From Bacteroidota bacterium (GTDB taxonomy: Bacteria > Bacteroidota > Ignavibacteria > UBA10030 > UBA6906): DNA of 64,000 bases. Positions 34,110 to 41,917 of the stretch are shown piece by piece (the stretch's first letter is position 1; the number at the start of each line of letters is the position of its first letter). Where the stretch lies: positions 62,001 to 126,000 of the forward strand of contig JAUQWO010000088.1 in the NCBI GenBank assembly GCA_030835135.1, given 5' to 3'. The notes under the pieces were generated by a model. The model was not told the origin of the DNA, ran no database searches, and saw nothing but the letters and a program-made list of their open reading frames with translations. The position numbers and the translations under genes were made by a program.

Positions 34110-34664
34110 ATGAACTTTCGCACGTTGGCGCTCGCAGCCGGCGTTCTCGCACTTCTGGCCTTTTCTGCGGGTTGTGATCGCGGATTGGGGCCCATCACAG
34201 AGGACACCGGCTTCAGCGGCATCATCACGTACAAGAACTGGCCGCCGGCGGACAGCATGTTCGGTCTGCGCCTGGTGGCACTCGAGCAGTATCCTACGGA
34301 CAGCAGCGGATTGATGATGTCACTGCTCGGTGGGCATGCTGCGGTGTATCCCCACCTGACGACCGGCGTCATCGGATCGCTGGCGATCCTCGGATTCGTG
34401 GCGACCGATCCTGTCCATGCCGATACGGTCCACTACGTCTTTACTAAAGAGGGGACCGTCCTGAAGGAAGGGACCTACAACTACGTTGTGCTTGCGTGGC
34501 AGTACGGACCGAATGTGTTCGCGGATTGGGCGCCGGTCGGGGTCTATACGCAGAAGGCCGGTACCTTCGAGCCTGCACCGGTGTTCGTGCAGGAGCGTCG
34601 CATGCGCGAGAACGTCGATATCAATGTTGACTTCCACAACCCTCCACCGAAACCATGGAAATGA
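34110..34664 (+). CDS. Lipoprotein of unknown function paired with a TonB receptor
   Basis: 184 residues from the ATG at 34110, with GGAGG at 34099-34103; a longer frame from 33876 is spurious. The signal peptide ends in a lipobox with cysteine (LLAFSAGC, residue 22). The mature protein looks like a beta-sandwich with GFSGIITYKNWPP at its start, resembling a carboxypeptidase-like or transthyretin-like fold, though I do not recognise the family. The stop overlaps the start of the TonB-dependent receptor, so it may be a surface-exposed helper for the same substrate. Confidence 0.75.
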   Translation: MNFRTLALAAGVLALLAFSAGCDRGLGPITEDTGFSGIITYKNWPPADSMFGLRLVALEQYPTDSSGLMMSLLGGHAAVYPHLTTGVIGSLAILGFVATDPVHADTVHYVFTKEGTVLKEGTYNYVVLAWQYGPNVFADWAPVGVYTQKAGTFEPAPVFVQERRMRENVDINVDFHNPPPKPWK

Positions 34665-36862
34665 TCAGGCGTATCCAGTTCCTCCTCCTGCTCGCCTGTG
34701 TCACGCTTCCCGCGTTCGCAGACGGCGGCAGCGTTGCCGGACGGGTCACTGCCGTGACCGACGGACGCAGTGAACCACTCGTGGGTGCGGTGGTGCTTGT
34801 GCAGGGGACCGTCCGCGGGACGACAACGAATCTCAAGGGCGAATATCGCATCGCCGACCTTCCCCCCGGCGTGCATACGCTGGTGTTCTCGATGGTCGGG
34901 TACCAGCGCCTCACCCGTCCGGGCGTGACCGTCGAGGCGGGTCGGGAAGCAACGGTCGATGCGGAACTCCGCTCTGTGCCGGTGCAGATCGATCAGGTGG
35001 TCGTCACGGCCAGCCGCCGTGCACAGTCGCTGGAAGAGGTCCCGGTCAGTATCTCGGTGCTCGATGCTGAGGATATCCGCGAACGGAATGCCCTCGTGCT
35101 CGATGATGCCCTGCGGTACATCCCGGGCGTGAACATGACCGGCTTCCAGGTGAACATCCGCGGATCCTCCGGGTACAACCGTGGCGCAGGGAGCAGGGTG
35201 CTGCTCCTGCTCGACGGCATCCCGTTCATCACGGGCGATACCGGTGAATTGAACTTCGAGACGATCCCGATCGGGCAGGTGGACCGGATCGAGGTGGTGA
35301 AGGGTGCGAGCTCCGCGCTGTACGGTTCCAACGCATTGGGCGGGGTCATCAATGTCATCACCAAGGAGATCCCGGACCGTCCGAGCACGCAGGTGCGGTT
35401 CTTCGCGGGGACGTATGACCAGCCGTCGTATGATGCCTGGAAGTGGACCGACAAGCAGCGATTCTACAACGGACAGTCGGTGAGCCACGCCTACAGGTCG
35501 GGCGATCTGGGCGTCGGACTGTTCGTGTCGCGCCAGTTCGATGATGGCTACCGCCGGAACGACTACCGCCGGCGGTACAATATCTACGCGAAGATCAAAG
35601 AGGATTACGAAAAGCAGAGTTCGCTGACGATGACCTTCGGGCTGTTGTACCAGTATGGCGGGCAGTTCCTGTACTGGCGCAGTCTGGATTCAGCGACCTA
35701 CCCGCCGCTGGCACAGGCGGATGATAATGTCAAGTCGATCAGGTACTTCACGACCGCCCAGTACACATCTTTGATCGGCGAGAATGCCCAGCTGACGAAC
35801 CGGGTGATGTGGTTCCATAACGACTGGGGGTTCGAAACGCGGTCCGGTATCGGGCGGGCAGAATCCGTGGCGGACGATATTCGGTATGAATCGGTCGCGA
35901 CGATCATCCCTTCGGATATGCATACCATCACGACCGGGGTGGATGCGAATGTGGACCTGATCGGGGGTGATGTCGTGGGCGGGCGTACGATCTGGGGGTT
36001 CGCACTATTCGGACAGGATGAGATCAGGCTTGCCGCGCCACTGACGATGACCGTCGGCGCACGGTATGACTTCTCGTCGGTGGGCATCACAGCTCCCGGT
36101 GGTCAGATCAATCCCAAACTGGCCTTCGCCTACAATCCGTTCGAAGGAACGTCAGTGCGCACCTCGATAGCACGCGGGTTCCGGGTGCCGGCCGTCGCGG
36201 AGGCATTCCTGATGGCCGGCTTCAACAATATCATGGCGCGGCCGAACGAGGACCTGAAGCCCGAGAAGAGCTGGTCGTTCGAGGTGGGGGCATCGCAGCG
36301 GTTGGGCGAGATCGGGACCTTCGATATCGCTGCGTTCCGGACGGACTATGACAACCTGATCGAGGTGGATGTGGTGGACACGTCGGCGGGATCGCTCCTC
36401 TTTCAGTGGCGCAACGTGGCGAACGCGCGGGTGTCGGGCGTGGAGACCTCGCTCAAGCTCGGTCTCTTTGACGGCGCGTTGCAGTACAGTTTTGGTTACA
36501 CGTATGTATGGCCGGAGGACCTGACGCACCACGACATTCTGCGGTACCGCCCCCGGCATCTGTTCTACACCTCGCTGGGCAGCACGATCGGACCGCTCCA
36601 TGCGTCCGCGGATTTCCGGTACATCAGCAAGTCGGACCGGGTGGATGATATCCTCGGGAAGAATGGCATCGTGCCCGATGGTGACGAGCGGGTGGAGATC
36701 ATGGTCGCCGATTTCCGGTTGGGTGCCGACTTCACGCTGTTCAGCATCCCGCTTACGGCCACCGCGAGCGTGAACAATGCATTCCAGTACAACTATGTCG
36801 AATTGATCGGCAACATCATGCCGCCGCGCACGTATGGACTGGTACTCGAAGCCCGTATGTGA
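34655..36862 (+). CDS. TonB-dependent receptor with carboxypeptidase-like N-terminal domain
   Basis: 735 residues. There is a signal peptide (to about 22), a CarboxypepD_reg-like domain (about 26-105, with GTTTNLKGEYRIADLPPGVHTL), a plug domain (about 115-235: VVVTASRRAQSLEEVP, RIEVVKGASSALYGSNALGGVINV) and a 22-stranded barrel ending in VLEARM. The start is 34655 or the ATG at 34661; the latter gives an ATGA overlap with the lipoprotein stop. Ligand unknown: the receptor has the vitamin/siderophore look (short plug, no SusD partner), so a glycan-type SusC is unlikely. Confidence 0.9.
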   Translation: MEMIRRIQFLLLLACVTLPAFADGGSVAGRVTAVTDGRSEPLVGAVVLVQGTVRGTTTNLKGEYRIADLPPGVHTLVFSMVGYQRLTRPGVTVEAGREATVDAELRSVPVQIDQVVVTASRRAQSLEEVPVSISVLDAEDIRERNALVLDDALRYIPGVNMTGFQVNIRGSSGYNRGAGSRVLLLLDGIPFITGDTGELNFETIPIGQVDRIEVVKGASSALYGSNALGGVINVITKEIPDRPSTQVRFFAGTYDQPSYDAWKWTDKQRFYNGQSVSHAYRSGDLGVGLFVSRQFDDGYRRNDYRRRYNIYAKIKEDYEKQSSLTMTFGLLYQYGGQFLYWRSLDSATYPPLAQADDNVKSIRYFTTAQYTSLIGENAQLTNRVMWFHNDWGFETRSGIGRAESVADDIRYESVATIIPSDMHTITTGVDANVDLIGGDVVGGRTIWGFALFGQDEIRLAAPLTMTVGARYDFSSVGITAPGGQINPKLAFAYNPFEGTSVRTSIARGFRVPAVAEAFLMAGFNNIMARPNEDLKPEKSWSFEVGASQRLGEIGTFDIAAFRTDYDNLIEVDVVDTSAGSLLFQWRNVANARVSGVETSLKLGLFDGALQYSFGYTYVWPEDLTHHDILRYRPRHLFYTSLGSTIGPLHASADFRYISKSDRVDDILGKNGIVPDGDERVEIMVADFRLGADFTLFSIPLTATASVNNAFQYNYVELIGNIMPPRTYGLVLEARM

Positions 36863-36923
36863 TGCCGTCGCTGTACGAGCCCTGCAGAACGATATCAGGT
36901 AACAGAACAATCAAGGAGGATGT

Positions 36924-38066
36924 ATGAAGATGATCGCCCGCGTGATGTTGAGTGCTGCCCTGGTGTGTACGGGGGTGGCCGGTGCCAGTGCACAGGGCAT
37001 CACCATCGACACCAACGATGTGAAAGCGATGTATGCCGTCGGGACGACGACGTCGTTCCGGTCGGATACCCTGACGAATCAGCTGGATATCGGGACCACG
37101 GGTGCGACCTCGTGGGATTTCAGTGGATTGCTTACGCACACACGGCTGAACCTGCGGAGCGTCGTGCCGTCCTCGACACCGTACTTCGCGTCGAATTTTC
37201 CGACCGCGACGCATGCGCTGAGCGACACGGCGTTCACGTACTCCTTCGTCGATGGAACGTTCGGACACGTGACCCTGAAGGGTGCCGGCTATAATTATAT
37301 GACCTTCACCGGTGGCGATCTGCTGGACTGGGGTTTCAAGGGGACGGGGAACGCGTACATCGTGGGCAATCCTTTCCCGGCCCAGGGTGCATGGACCAAG
37401 TCGCCGGCAGCGGTCTATTACAGTCTTCCGTTGTTTCTCAGCAAGACCTGGACCACCACGTTCGTTGAGACCCTCTCCGGGAGTGCGGTGATCCTGGGCG
37501 GCACGGTGAATGTCGGTCCGACGCTGACCAATCACACGATCACGTACACGGTGGATGCCTACGGTCCGCTGAAGATCCCCGGTGGCAGTACGCAGGAAGC
37601 GCTGCGCATCCGGAAGGTGGATCGGTTCTCCACCACAACGAGCTCGGGAGTCCGCGTCGGCTATGTGATCCTTGCGAAGAATGGTGCTTCGGTCCAGTTC
37701 AATGTCGGCGATACGAACGCGGTTGCGGGTACAGCGTCCGTGTCGAGCCTACAGTGGACGACCGAGACACCGACCACAGTGCGTCAGGTGAACGAGACCC
37801 CGGCCATCTTTACGCTGGCGCAGAACTATCCGAACCCCTTCAATCCGTCGACCACGATCCGGTTCTCGCTGCCCGACCGGCAGGCGGTCACGCTCCGCAT
37901 CTACAACCTCCTCGGCGAAGAGGTGGGGATGATCGTGAACGAGACGCTGGGTGCAGGTGAGCACGCGGTGGAGTTCGATGCGAAGGGGTTGGCGACTGGC
38001 ATGTATCTGTACAAGCTGCAGGCGGGTGGGATGACACAGACGAGGAGAATGCTGCTCGTGAAGTAG
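36924..38066 (+). CDS. Secreted protein with T9SS sorting domain
   Basis: 380 residues, with AAGGAGG before the start and a signal peptide of about 23 residues ending ASA. The central 270 residues are Thr/Ser/Gly-rich beta structure (GATSWDFSGL, YSFVDGTFGHVTLKG) with no family I recognise. The last 80 residues are a type A sorting domain (LAQNYPNPFNPST ... RRMLLVK) that directs export through the type IX machinery and surface attachment. It is 61 nt after the TonB receptor, so it may belong to the same transcription unit. Confidence 0.85.
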   Translation: MKMIARVMLSAALVCTGVAGASAQGITIDTNDVKAMYAVGTTTSFRSDTLTNQLDIGTTGATSWDFSGLLTHTRLNLRSVVPSSTPYFASNFPTATHALSDTAFTYSFVDGTFGHVTLKGAGYNYMTFTGGDLLDWGFKGTGNAYIVGNPFPAQGAWTKSPAAVYYSLPLFLSKTWTTTFVETLSGSAVILGGTVNVGPTLTNHTITYTVDAYGPLKIPGGSTQEALRIRKVDRFSTTTSSGVRVGYVILAKNGASVQFNVGDTNAVAGTASVSSLQWTTETPTTVRQVNETPAIFTLAQNYPNPFNPSTTIRFSLPDRQAVTLRIYNLLGEEVGMIVNETLGAGEHAVEFDAKGLATGMYLYKLQAGGMTQTRRMLLVK

Positions 38067-38104
38067 GTGGCAGGGGGTGAAGAGGGGTGGTGTGTGGTAT
38101 CACT

Positions 38105-38140
38105 CGTAGGGGCGTTCCGTATGTGCGGGACGCCCCTACG
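38105..38140. terminator. 15-bp hairpin of the GTAGGGGCG type
   Basis: Arms 38105-38119 and 38126-38140 (CGTAGGGGCGTTCCG against CGGGACGCCCCTACG, one G-T pair). It lies between convergent genes and shares its outer arm with the repeats at 62422. Confidence 0.7.
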
Positions 38141-38154
38141 ACGTTCTACGGGGT

Positions 38155-38847
38155 TTACTGTACTTCCAGCAGTTCGATCTCGAAGATCAGGGTTGCGTTC
38201 GGCGGGATGACGTTGCCGGCACCCTGTTCGCCATAGGCCAGAGTGGAGGGGATGAAGAGTTCCCACTTCGCGCCTTCCTTCATCAGCAGGAGAGCTTCGG
38301 TCCAGCCGGGGATCACGCCGTTGCACGGGAACACCGCGGGCTGCCCATGCTTGAACGAACTGTCGAACTCCGTGCCATCGAGCAGGCGGCCGGTGTAGTT
38401 CGTCTTCACGGTCGATGCCGCGAGGGGTTTCTTCCCCTTGCCGTCGGCGATCACACGGTACTGCAGTCCGCTGGGCAGTGTGATGACACCCGGCTTCTTT
38501 GCATTCTCGGCGAGGAACGCCGCACCCTCGGTGGCATTCTTCATCGCCTGGGCGCGCGCGCGCTCTTCCTGCTTGATCTGCATCTCACGGCTGAACGCAC
38601 GCATCGTGTCCTGGATCTCCGCCTCGGTCATCATGTGCTTCGAGGTATCCAGCTTCGCGTCCATCACACCCCGCAGGAATGCTTCGGGAGAGATGGCGAT
38701 CGAATCGCGATGCAGATTCTTACCAACGCTCATGCCGATGCTGTAGCTGATCTTGTCCTGGCGGGTCTCGAGCTTCACGTTCTTTTCCTGTTGGGATTGG
38801 CAACCTGTGATTCCGGCCAGAAGCAGCACGGCCAAGAGGTATCGCAT
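38155..38847 (-). CDS. FKBP-type peptidyl-prolyl isomerase lipoprotein (FkpA/Mip-like)
   Basis: 230 residues from the ATG at 38847 (AAAGGA upstream); the longer frame to 39273 is not supported. There is a lipoprotein signal with cysteine at residue 16 (LLLAGITGC). The FKBP_N dimerisation domain is helical (KISYSIGMSVGKNL, EMQIKQEERARAQAMK) and is followed by the FKBP domain (ITLPSGLQYRVI, GTEFDSSF, VIPGWTEALLLM, YGEQGAGNVIPPNATLIFEIELL). It assists folding of envelope proteins in the periplasm. Expression from the promoter at 38937-38965 is likely. Confidence 0.93.
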   Translation of the reverse strand: MRYLLAVLLLAGITGCQSQQEKNVKLETRQDKISYSIGMSVGKNLHRDSIAISPEAFLRGVMDAKLDTSKHMMTEAEIQDTMRAFSREMQIKQEERARAQAMKNATEGAAFLAENAKKPGVITLPSGLQYRVIADGKGKKPLAASTVKTNYTGRLLDGTEFDSSFKHGQPAVFPCNGVIPGWTEALLLMKEGAKWELFIPSTLAYGEQGAGNVIPPNATLIFEIELLEVQ

Positions 38848-38936
38848 GGGGAGTTCCTTTCTGGTGATGATGGGGGCCTGCCGCAGTGGCAGGATCCCAT
38901 CCCGCCCGACCGATGCCGACAGACATATATCCTTTA

Positions 38937-38965
38937 AATATACGGAAATTCCCCGAGAGAACCAA
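38937..38965 (-). promoter_or_regulatory. Candidate promoter of the FKBP gene
   Basis: On the minus strand TTGGTT (38965-38960), 17 nt, TATATT (38942-38937). The leader would be about 80 nt. Confidence 0.5.
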
Positions 38966-39000
38966 TCGTGACCGGAGGTCCCGGGGAGGGGCGGGCGTCC

Positions 39001-39029
39001 TTGTAGTTTGCGCTCCGATTCTCTATATT
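39001..39029 (+). promoter_or_regulatory. Candidate promoter of the symporter gene
   Basis: TTGTAG (39001-39006), 17 nt, TATATT (39024-39029), giving a leader of about 190 nt before the ATG at 39227. Confidence 0.5.
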
Positions 39030-39226
39030 GAACCACCGCACTGCTTTCATACTTCACGCTCCTTTTGCACCACCTCGCAGCGAACGCCAGGGAGCCGGCG
39101 CAGACGTGTGCCCTGTCTGTGCCCCCCCCGGGGAATCCGCCGCGGCGCCGTCTCCGGATGCGCTCCGACGTGCCCGGTGCCTGGCCCCCCTGCGGCCGAG
39201 GTCCACATTCACAGAAAGGACACCAT

Positions 39227-40888
39227 ATGCCTTCAATTGGTCTCAGCGTCCTGGATTGGCTGATCATTGCCATCTACTTCGCGTTCATCCTCGGGTTGGG
39301 CTACTACCTGAAGCGGTTCACGAAGAGCCAGGAAGATTTCTTCATGGCGGGCCGGAAGAACAGTGCCTGGGTGGCGGGAATCGCCTTCCTCTCGGCCAAC
39401 CTGGGAGCGCTGGAGCTCCTCGGGATGACCGGCAACACCTTCAAGTACGGGATGTACGTCGCCCATTTCTACTGGATCGGTGCGATCCCCGCGATGCTCT
39501 TTCTCGGCGTGTACATGATGCCGTTCTACTACAGCAGCCGCATCCATTCCGTGCCGGGGTATCTCAAGCTCCGGTTCGATGAGCGGACCCGCGTGCTGAA
39601 TGCCATCGCCTTTGCGATCATGACCGTGCTGGTCTCCGGCATCAACCTGTACGCCATGGCCCTCGTGCTCCACACGTTTCTCGGCTGGAATTGGGATATC
39701 AGCATGTGGGTCTCGGCCGCGACCGTAGCCGTGTATGTCACGATGAGCGGGTTGCTGTCCGCGATCTTCACCGAGATCGTGCAGTTCTTCCTTATCTGGT
39801 TCGGGCTCTTCCTCGTGGCGATCCTCGGGGTGATCGAGATCGGCGGTATCAACGAAGTGTTCGCGCGCGTGCAAGAATCGTACAGCACGCTGTGGTCCAC
39901 CTCGGCGAACGCGGCAGACAACGGGATGGCGGTGACCTGGGGCGGCATCGTTCTCGGACTCGGGTTCGTGTTGTCCTTCGGGTACTGGACGACCGACTTC
40001 CTCGTCGTCCAGCGTGCGTTCTCGGCGAAGGACCTCCGCGCCGCGCGCATGACACCGGTGATCGCATCGTTCTTCAAGATGGCGGTGCCGTTCATCGTCA
40101 TCGCGGCCGGACTCGTGGCACTCATCCTGGCGAACGATCCGCACTCGGGGTTCGCGCTGCTCACCGATGGCGGGCAGGTGAATTACGATTCCGCACTGCC
40201 GCTGCTCATCGTCCGGTACTATCCGGAGGGTCTGATCGGCCTCGGCGTTACCGCCTTGCTCGCGGGGTTCATGGCCGGGCAGGCGGGGAACGTGAGCGCA
40301 TTCAATACGGTGTGGACCTATGACATCTACAAGGCGCTGATCAAGAAGGATGCGAGCGACGACCACCTGTTGTGGATGGGCCGGGTGACCACGATCGTCG
40401 GCATCATCATCAGCGTGGGCACGGCGTACTGGGCCAAGAGTTTTCCGAGCATCATGGACTACATGCAGGCGATCTTCTCATGGGTGAATGCGCCCCTGTT
40501 CGCGACGATGCTCCTCGGCATGTTCGTGGTGTGGATCACCCCGGCCGGTGCCTTCTGGGGTCTGGTGATCGGCATGGGATCGTCCTTCCTGATGTTCCTT
40601 GCGGCAAAATTCCAATGGGTCGATGGCAGCGTCTTCACGCTGTCTGCGAATGCCAGCGAAATGGCGATCAACTTCTGGCGCGCATGGTGGGCCTGGCTGC
40701 TCTGTTTCGGTTCCACGATCGTGATCAGTCTCTTCACCGAGAAGAGGCCGCGTGAAGAACTTGTCGGGCTCGTCAAAGGGCTGACCCCGACCTCGGGCGA
40801 CGAGGGCATTCCGTTCCTGAAGCGTCCCGCGTTCTACGCGATCCTGTCTCTGATCGTCCTTGTCATTCTCAACATCATGTACTGGTAG
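39227..40888 (+). CDS. Sodium:solute symporter (SSS family)
   Basis: 553 residues from the ATG at 39227 (AAAGGA upstream), with about 14 hydrophobic segments. Family landmarks are FILGLGYYLKRFTKSQEDFFMAGR near the N-terminus, split here as GLGYYLKRFTKS and DFFMAGRKN, then SANLGALELLGMTG, and LGVTALLAGFMAGQAGNVSAFNT. The LLAGFMA/N-S segment belongs to the sodium site. It would import a sugar, inositol, amino acid or similar solute with Na+; a sugar is more likely, since glucose/inositol-type SSS members share the layout. A 66-residue membrane protein follows 12 nt later. Confidence 0.9.
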   Translation: MPSIGLSVLDWLIIAIYFAFILGLGYYLKRFTKSQEDFFMAGRKNSAWVAGIAFLSANLGALELLGMTGNTFKYGMYVAHFYWIGAIPAMLFLGVYMMPFYYSSRIHSVPGYLKLRFDERTRVLNAIAFAIMTVLVSGINLYAMALVLHTFLGWNWDISMWVSAATVAVYVTMSGLLSAIFTEIVQFFLIWFGLFLVAILGVIEIGGINEVFARVQESYSTLWSTSANAADNGMAVTWGGIVLGLGFVLSFGYWTTDFLVVQRAFSAKDLRAARMTPVIASFFKMAVPFIVIAAGLVALILANDPHSGFALLTDGGQVNYDSALPLLIVRYYPEGLIGLGVTALLAGFMAGQAGNVSAFNTVWTYDIYKALIKKDASDDHLLWMGRVTTIVGIIISVGTAYWAKSFPSIMDYMQAIFSWVNAPLFATMLLGMFVVWITPAGAFWGLVIGMGSSFLMFLAAKFQWVDGSVFTLSANASEMAINFWRAWWAWLLCFGSTIVISLFTEKRPREELVGLVKGLTPTSGDEGIPFLKRPAFYAILSLIVLVILNIMYW

Positions 40889-40900
40889 GAGGATATCACC

Positions 40901-41101
40901 ATGAAACCCATCTGGTATTTCGTTGGCATTCTCCTGCTGGCCATTGGCATCCTGGTTCTGGGTGCGGGCCTGGTCGGATTGGCTTCCGGTGAGGTGTCGA
41001 ACACCGTTCTCGGGTCCCTGCACCCGCGTGTCTGGTGGGGGGCCATCATGACCGTCGCCGGGGCGCTGTTCCTGCTGTTCAATAGGAAATCCGTTGTCTG
41101 A
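40901..41101 (+). CDS. Small two-helix membrane protein after the symporter
   Basis: 66 residues with AGGAGG before the ATG. Two hydrophobic helices (FVGILLLAIGILVLGAGL and WWGAIMTVAGALFLLF) flank a short loop with a VSNTVLGSLHP segment. I know no family for it. Position and spacing suggest a co-expressed partner of the symporter. The 190 nt that follow it show only imperfect short hairpins. Confidence 0.7.
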   Translation: MKPIWYFVGILLLAIGILVLGAGLVGLASGEVSNTVLGSLHPRVWWGAIMTVAGALFLLFNRKSVV

Positions 41102-41292
41102 TTGTTCGGGACGGGGGTCCCCCGCGGAGGTGAGTGTTCTGTGATCAGGTATCGATTTTCGCCATGAACGGGGGGATCGCATACCGGCCGTGAACAGGAC
41201 CCGTCACGCGGGGGAAACGGCGGGTCTGTGCTGAAACCGTTCGGGAATACAGCCGTAGTATCAGGTGTAGACACGACCACTCGGAGACGGCA

Positions 41293-41685
41293 ATGGAAGC
41301 GCAGAAACATATCACTCTCGTCGGCATTCTCACTCTTGTCCATAGCGGATTGTTGGTGGCTGTTGCCATCCTGGCCTTCGGGGTCCTGGCTGGCATCGGT
41401 GCCGTGAGCGGGGACGAGGATGCATTCATGGTCATGGGGATCATTGGTACGGTGCTGGGCGGGTTCCTGCTCTTCCTGTCCATCCCCGGCATCATCGGAG
41501 GGATCGCACTTCTGCAGCGCGCGCGCTGGTCCCGGATCTTCATGATCGTCCTGAGCGCATTCAAGTTTCTGGATGTTCCGATCGGCACGGCGCTGGGCGT
41601 CTATACGATCTACGTCATGCTCCGGCCGGATGTGATCGCGGTCCTGGATCCCCCGGCAGCACAACCGGTTGTGGTAACGACCTGA
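41293..41685 (+). CDS. Small integral membrane protein of unknown function
   Basis: 130 residues with four hydrophobic segments (ITLVGILTLVHSGLLVAVAIL, quoted in part as GILTLVHSGLLVA; IIGTVLGGFLLFLSIPGIIGGI; RIFMIVLSAFKFL; GVYTIYVMLRP). The pattern is seen in many small conserved proteins of soil bacteria with no assigned role. It has no visible promoter or strong ribosome site and is followed by a solid hairpin at 41698. Confidence 0.7.
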   Translation: MEAQKHITLVGILTLVHSGLLVAVAILAFGVLAGIGAVSGDEDAFMVMGIIGTVLGGFLLFLSIPGIIGGIALLQRARWSRIFMIVLSAFKFLDVPIGTALGVYTIYVMLRPDVIAVLDPPAAQPVVVTT

Positions 41686-41697
41686 CCATGTCACCGC

Positions 41698-41722
41698 GGG
41701 AGGGCGCGCTGGGCGCCCTCCC
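41698..41722 (+). terminator. 10-bp GC-rich hairpin
   Basis: GGGAGGGCGC (41698-41707) pairs perfectly with GCGCCCTCCC (41713-41722); a C-rich stretch, not a T-run, follows. Confidence 0.6.
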
Positions 41723-41774
41723 GGGGGCCTCCCTCCCCCCCCCCTTCTCATCCAACTTCGACGCACTCGTCCCG

Positions 41775-41804
41775 TTGAACGGATCACCGCATCTTCCGTA
41801 TACT
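41775..41804 (+). promoter_or_regulatory. Candidate promoter of the metal ATPase operon
   Basis: TTGAAC (41775-41780), 18 nt, TATACT (41799-41804). It predicts a leader of about 105 nt before 41918. Confidence 0.5.
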
Positions 41805-41897
41805 GACAAATGCTCAGGATATTCAGCATAGCGCTGGTGCTTGCCGGACCGGGAAGGGCCGAAGTCTTCGCTTGCATCGCTCGGAGGGATTGCGGAT

Positions 41898-41913
41898 ATT
41901 GAATCAGTTCAAT
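41898..41913 (+). promoter_or_regulatory. Palindrome ATTGAA-TCAG-TTCAAT at the copA start
   Basis: A perfect 6-4-6 inverted repeat ending four bases before the first usable GTG, in the place where a ribosome site should be. It could be an operator or a small hairpin controlling translation. Confidence 0.4.
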
Positions 41914-41917
41914 AGCC

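Larger units (their letters stand above)
38848..39226. other. 379-nt divergent intergenic region
   Basis: The region between the FKBP and symporter genes holds two back-to-back promoter candidates (38937-38965 minus, 39001-39029 plus) and about 190 nt of symporter leader with no credible gene. An open frame from 39065 runs in phase into the symporter but lacks a ribosome site. Confidence 0.5.

Noticed and set aside
41102-41292. Possible riboswitch or small RNA between two small membrane protein genes
   Set aside because: Only imperfect GC-rich pairings are seen; no conserved core could be recognised.
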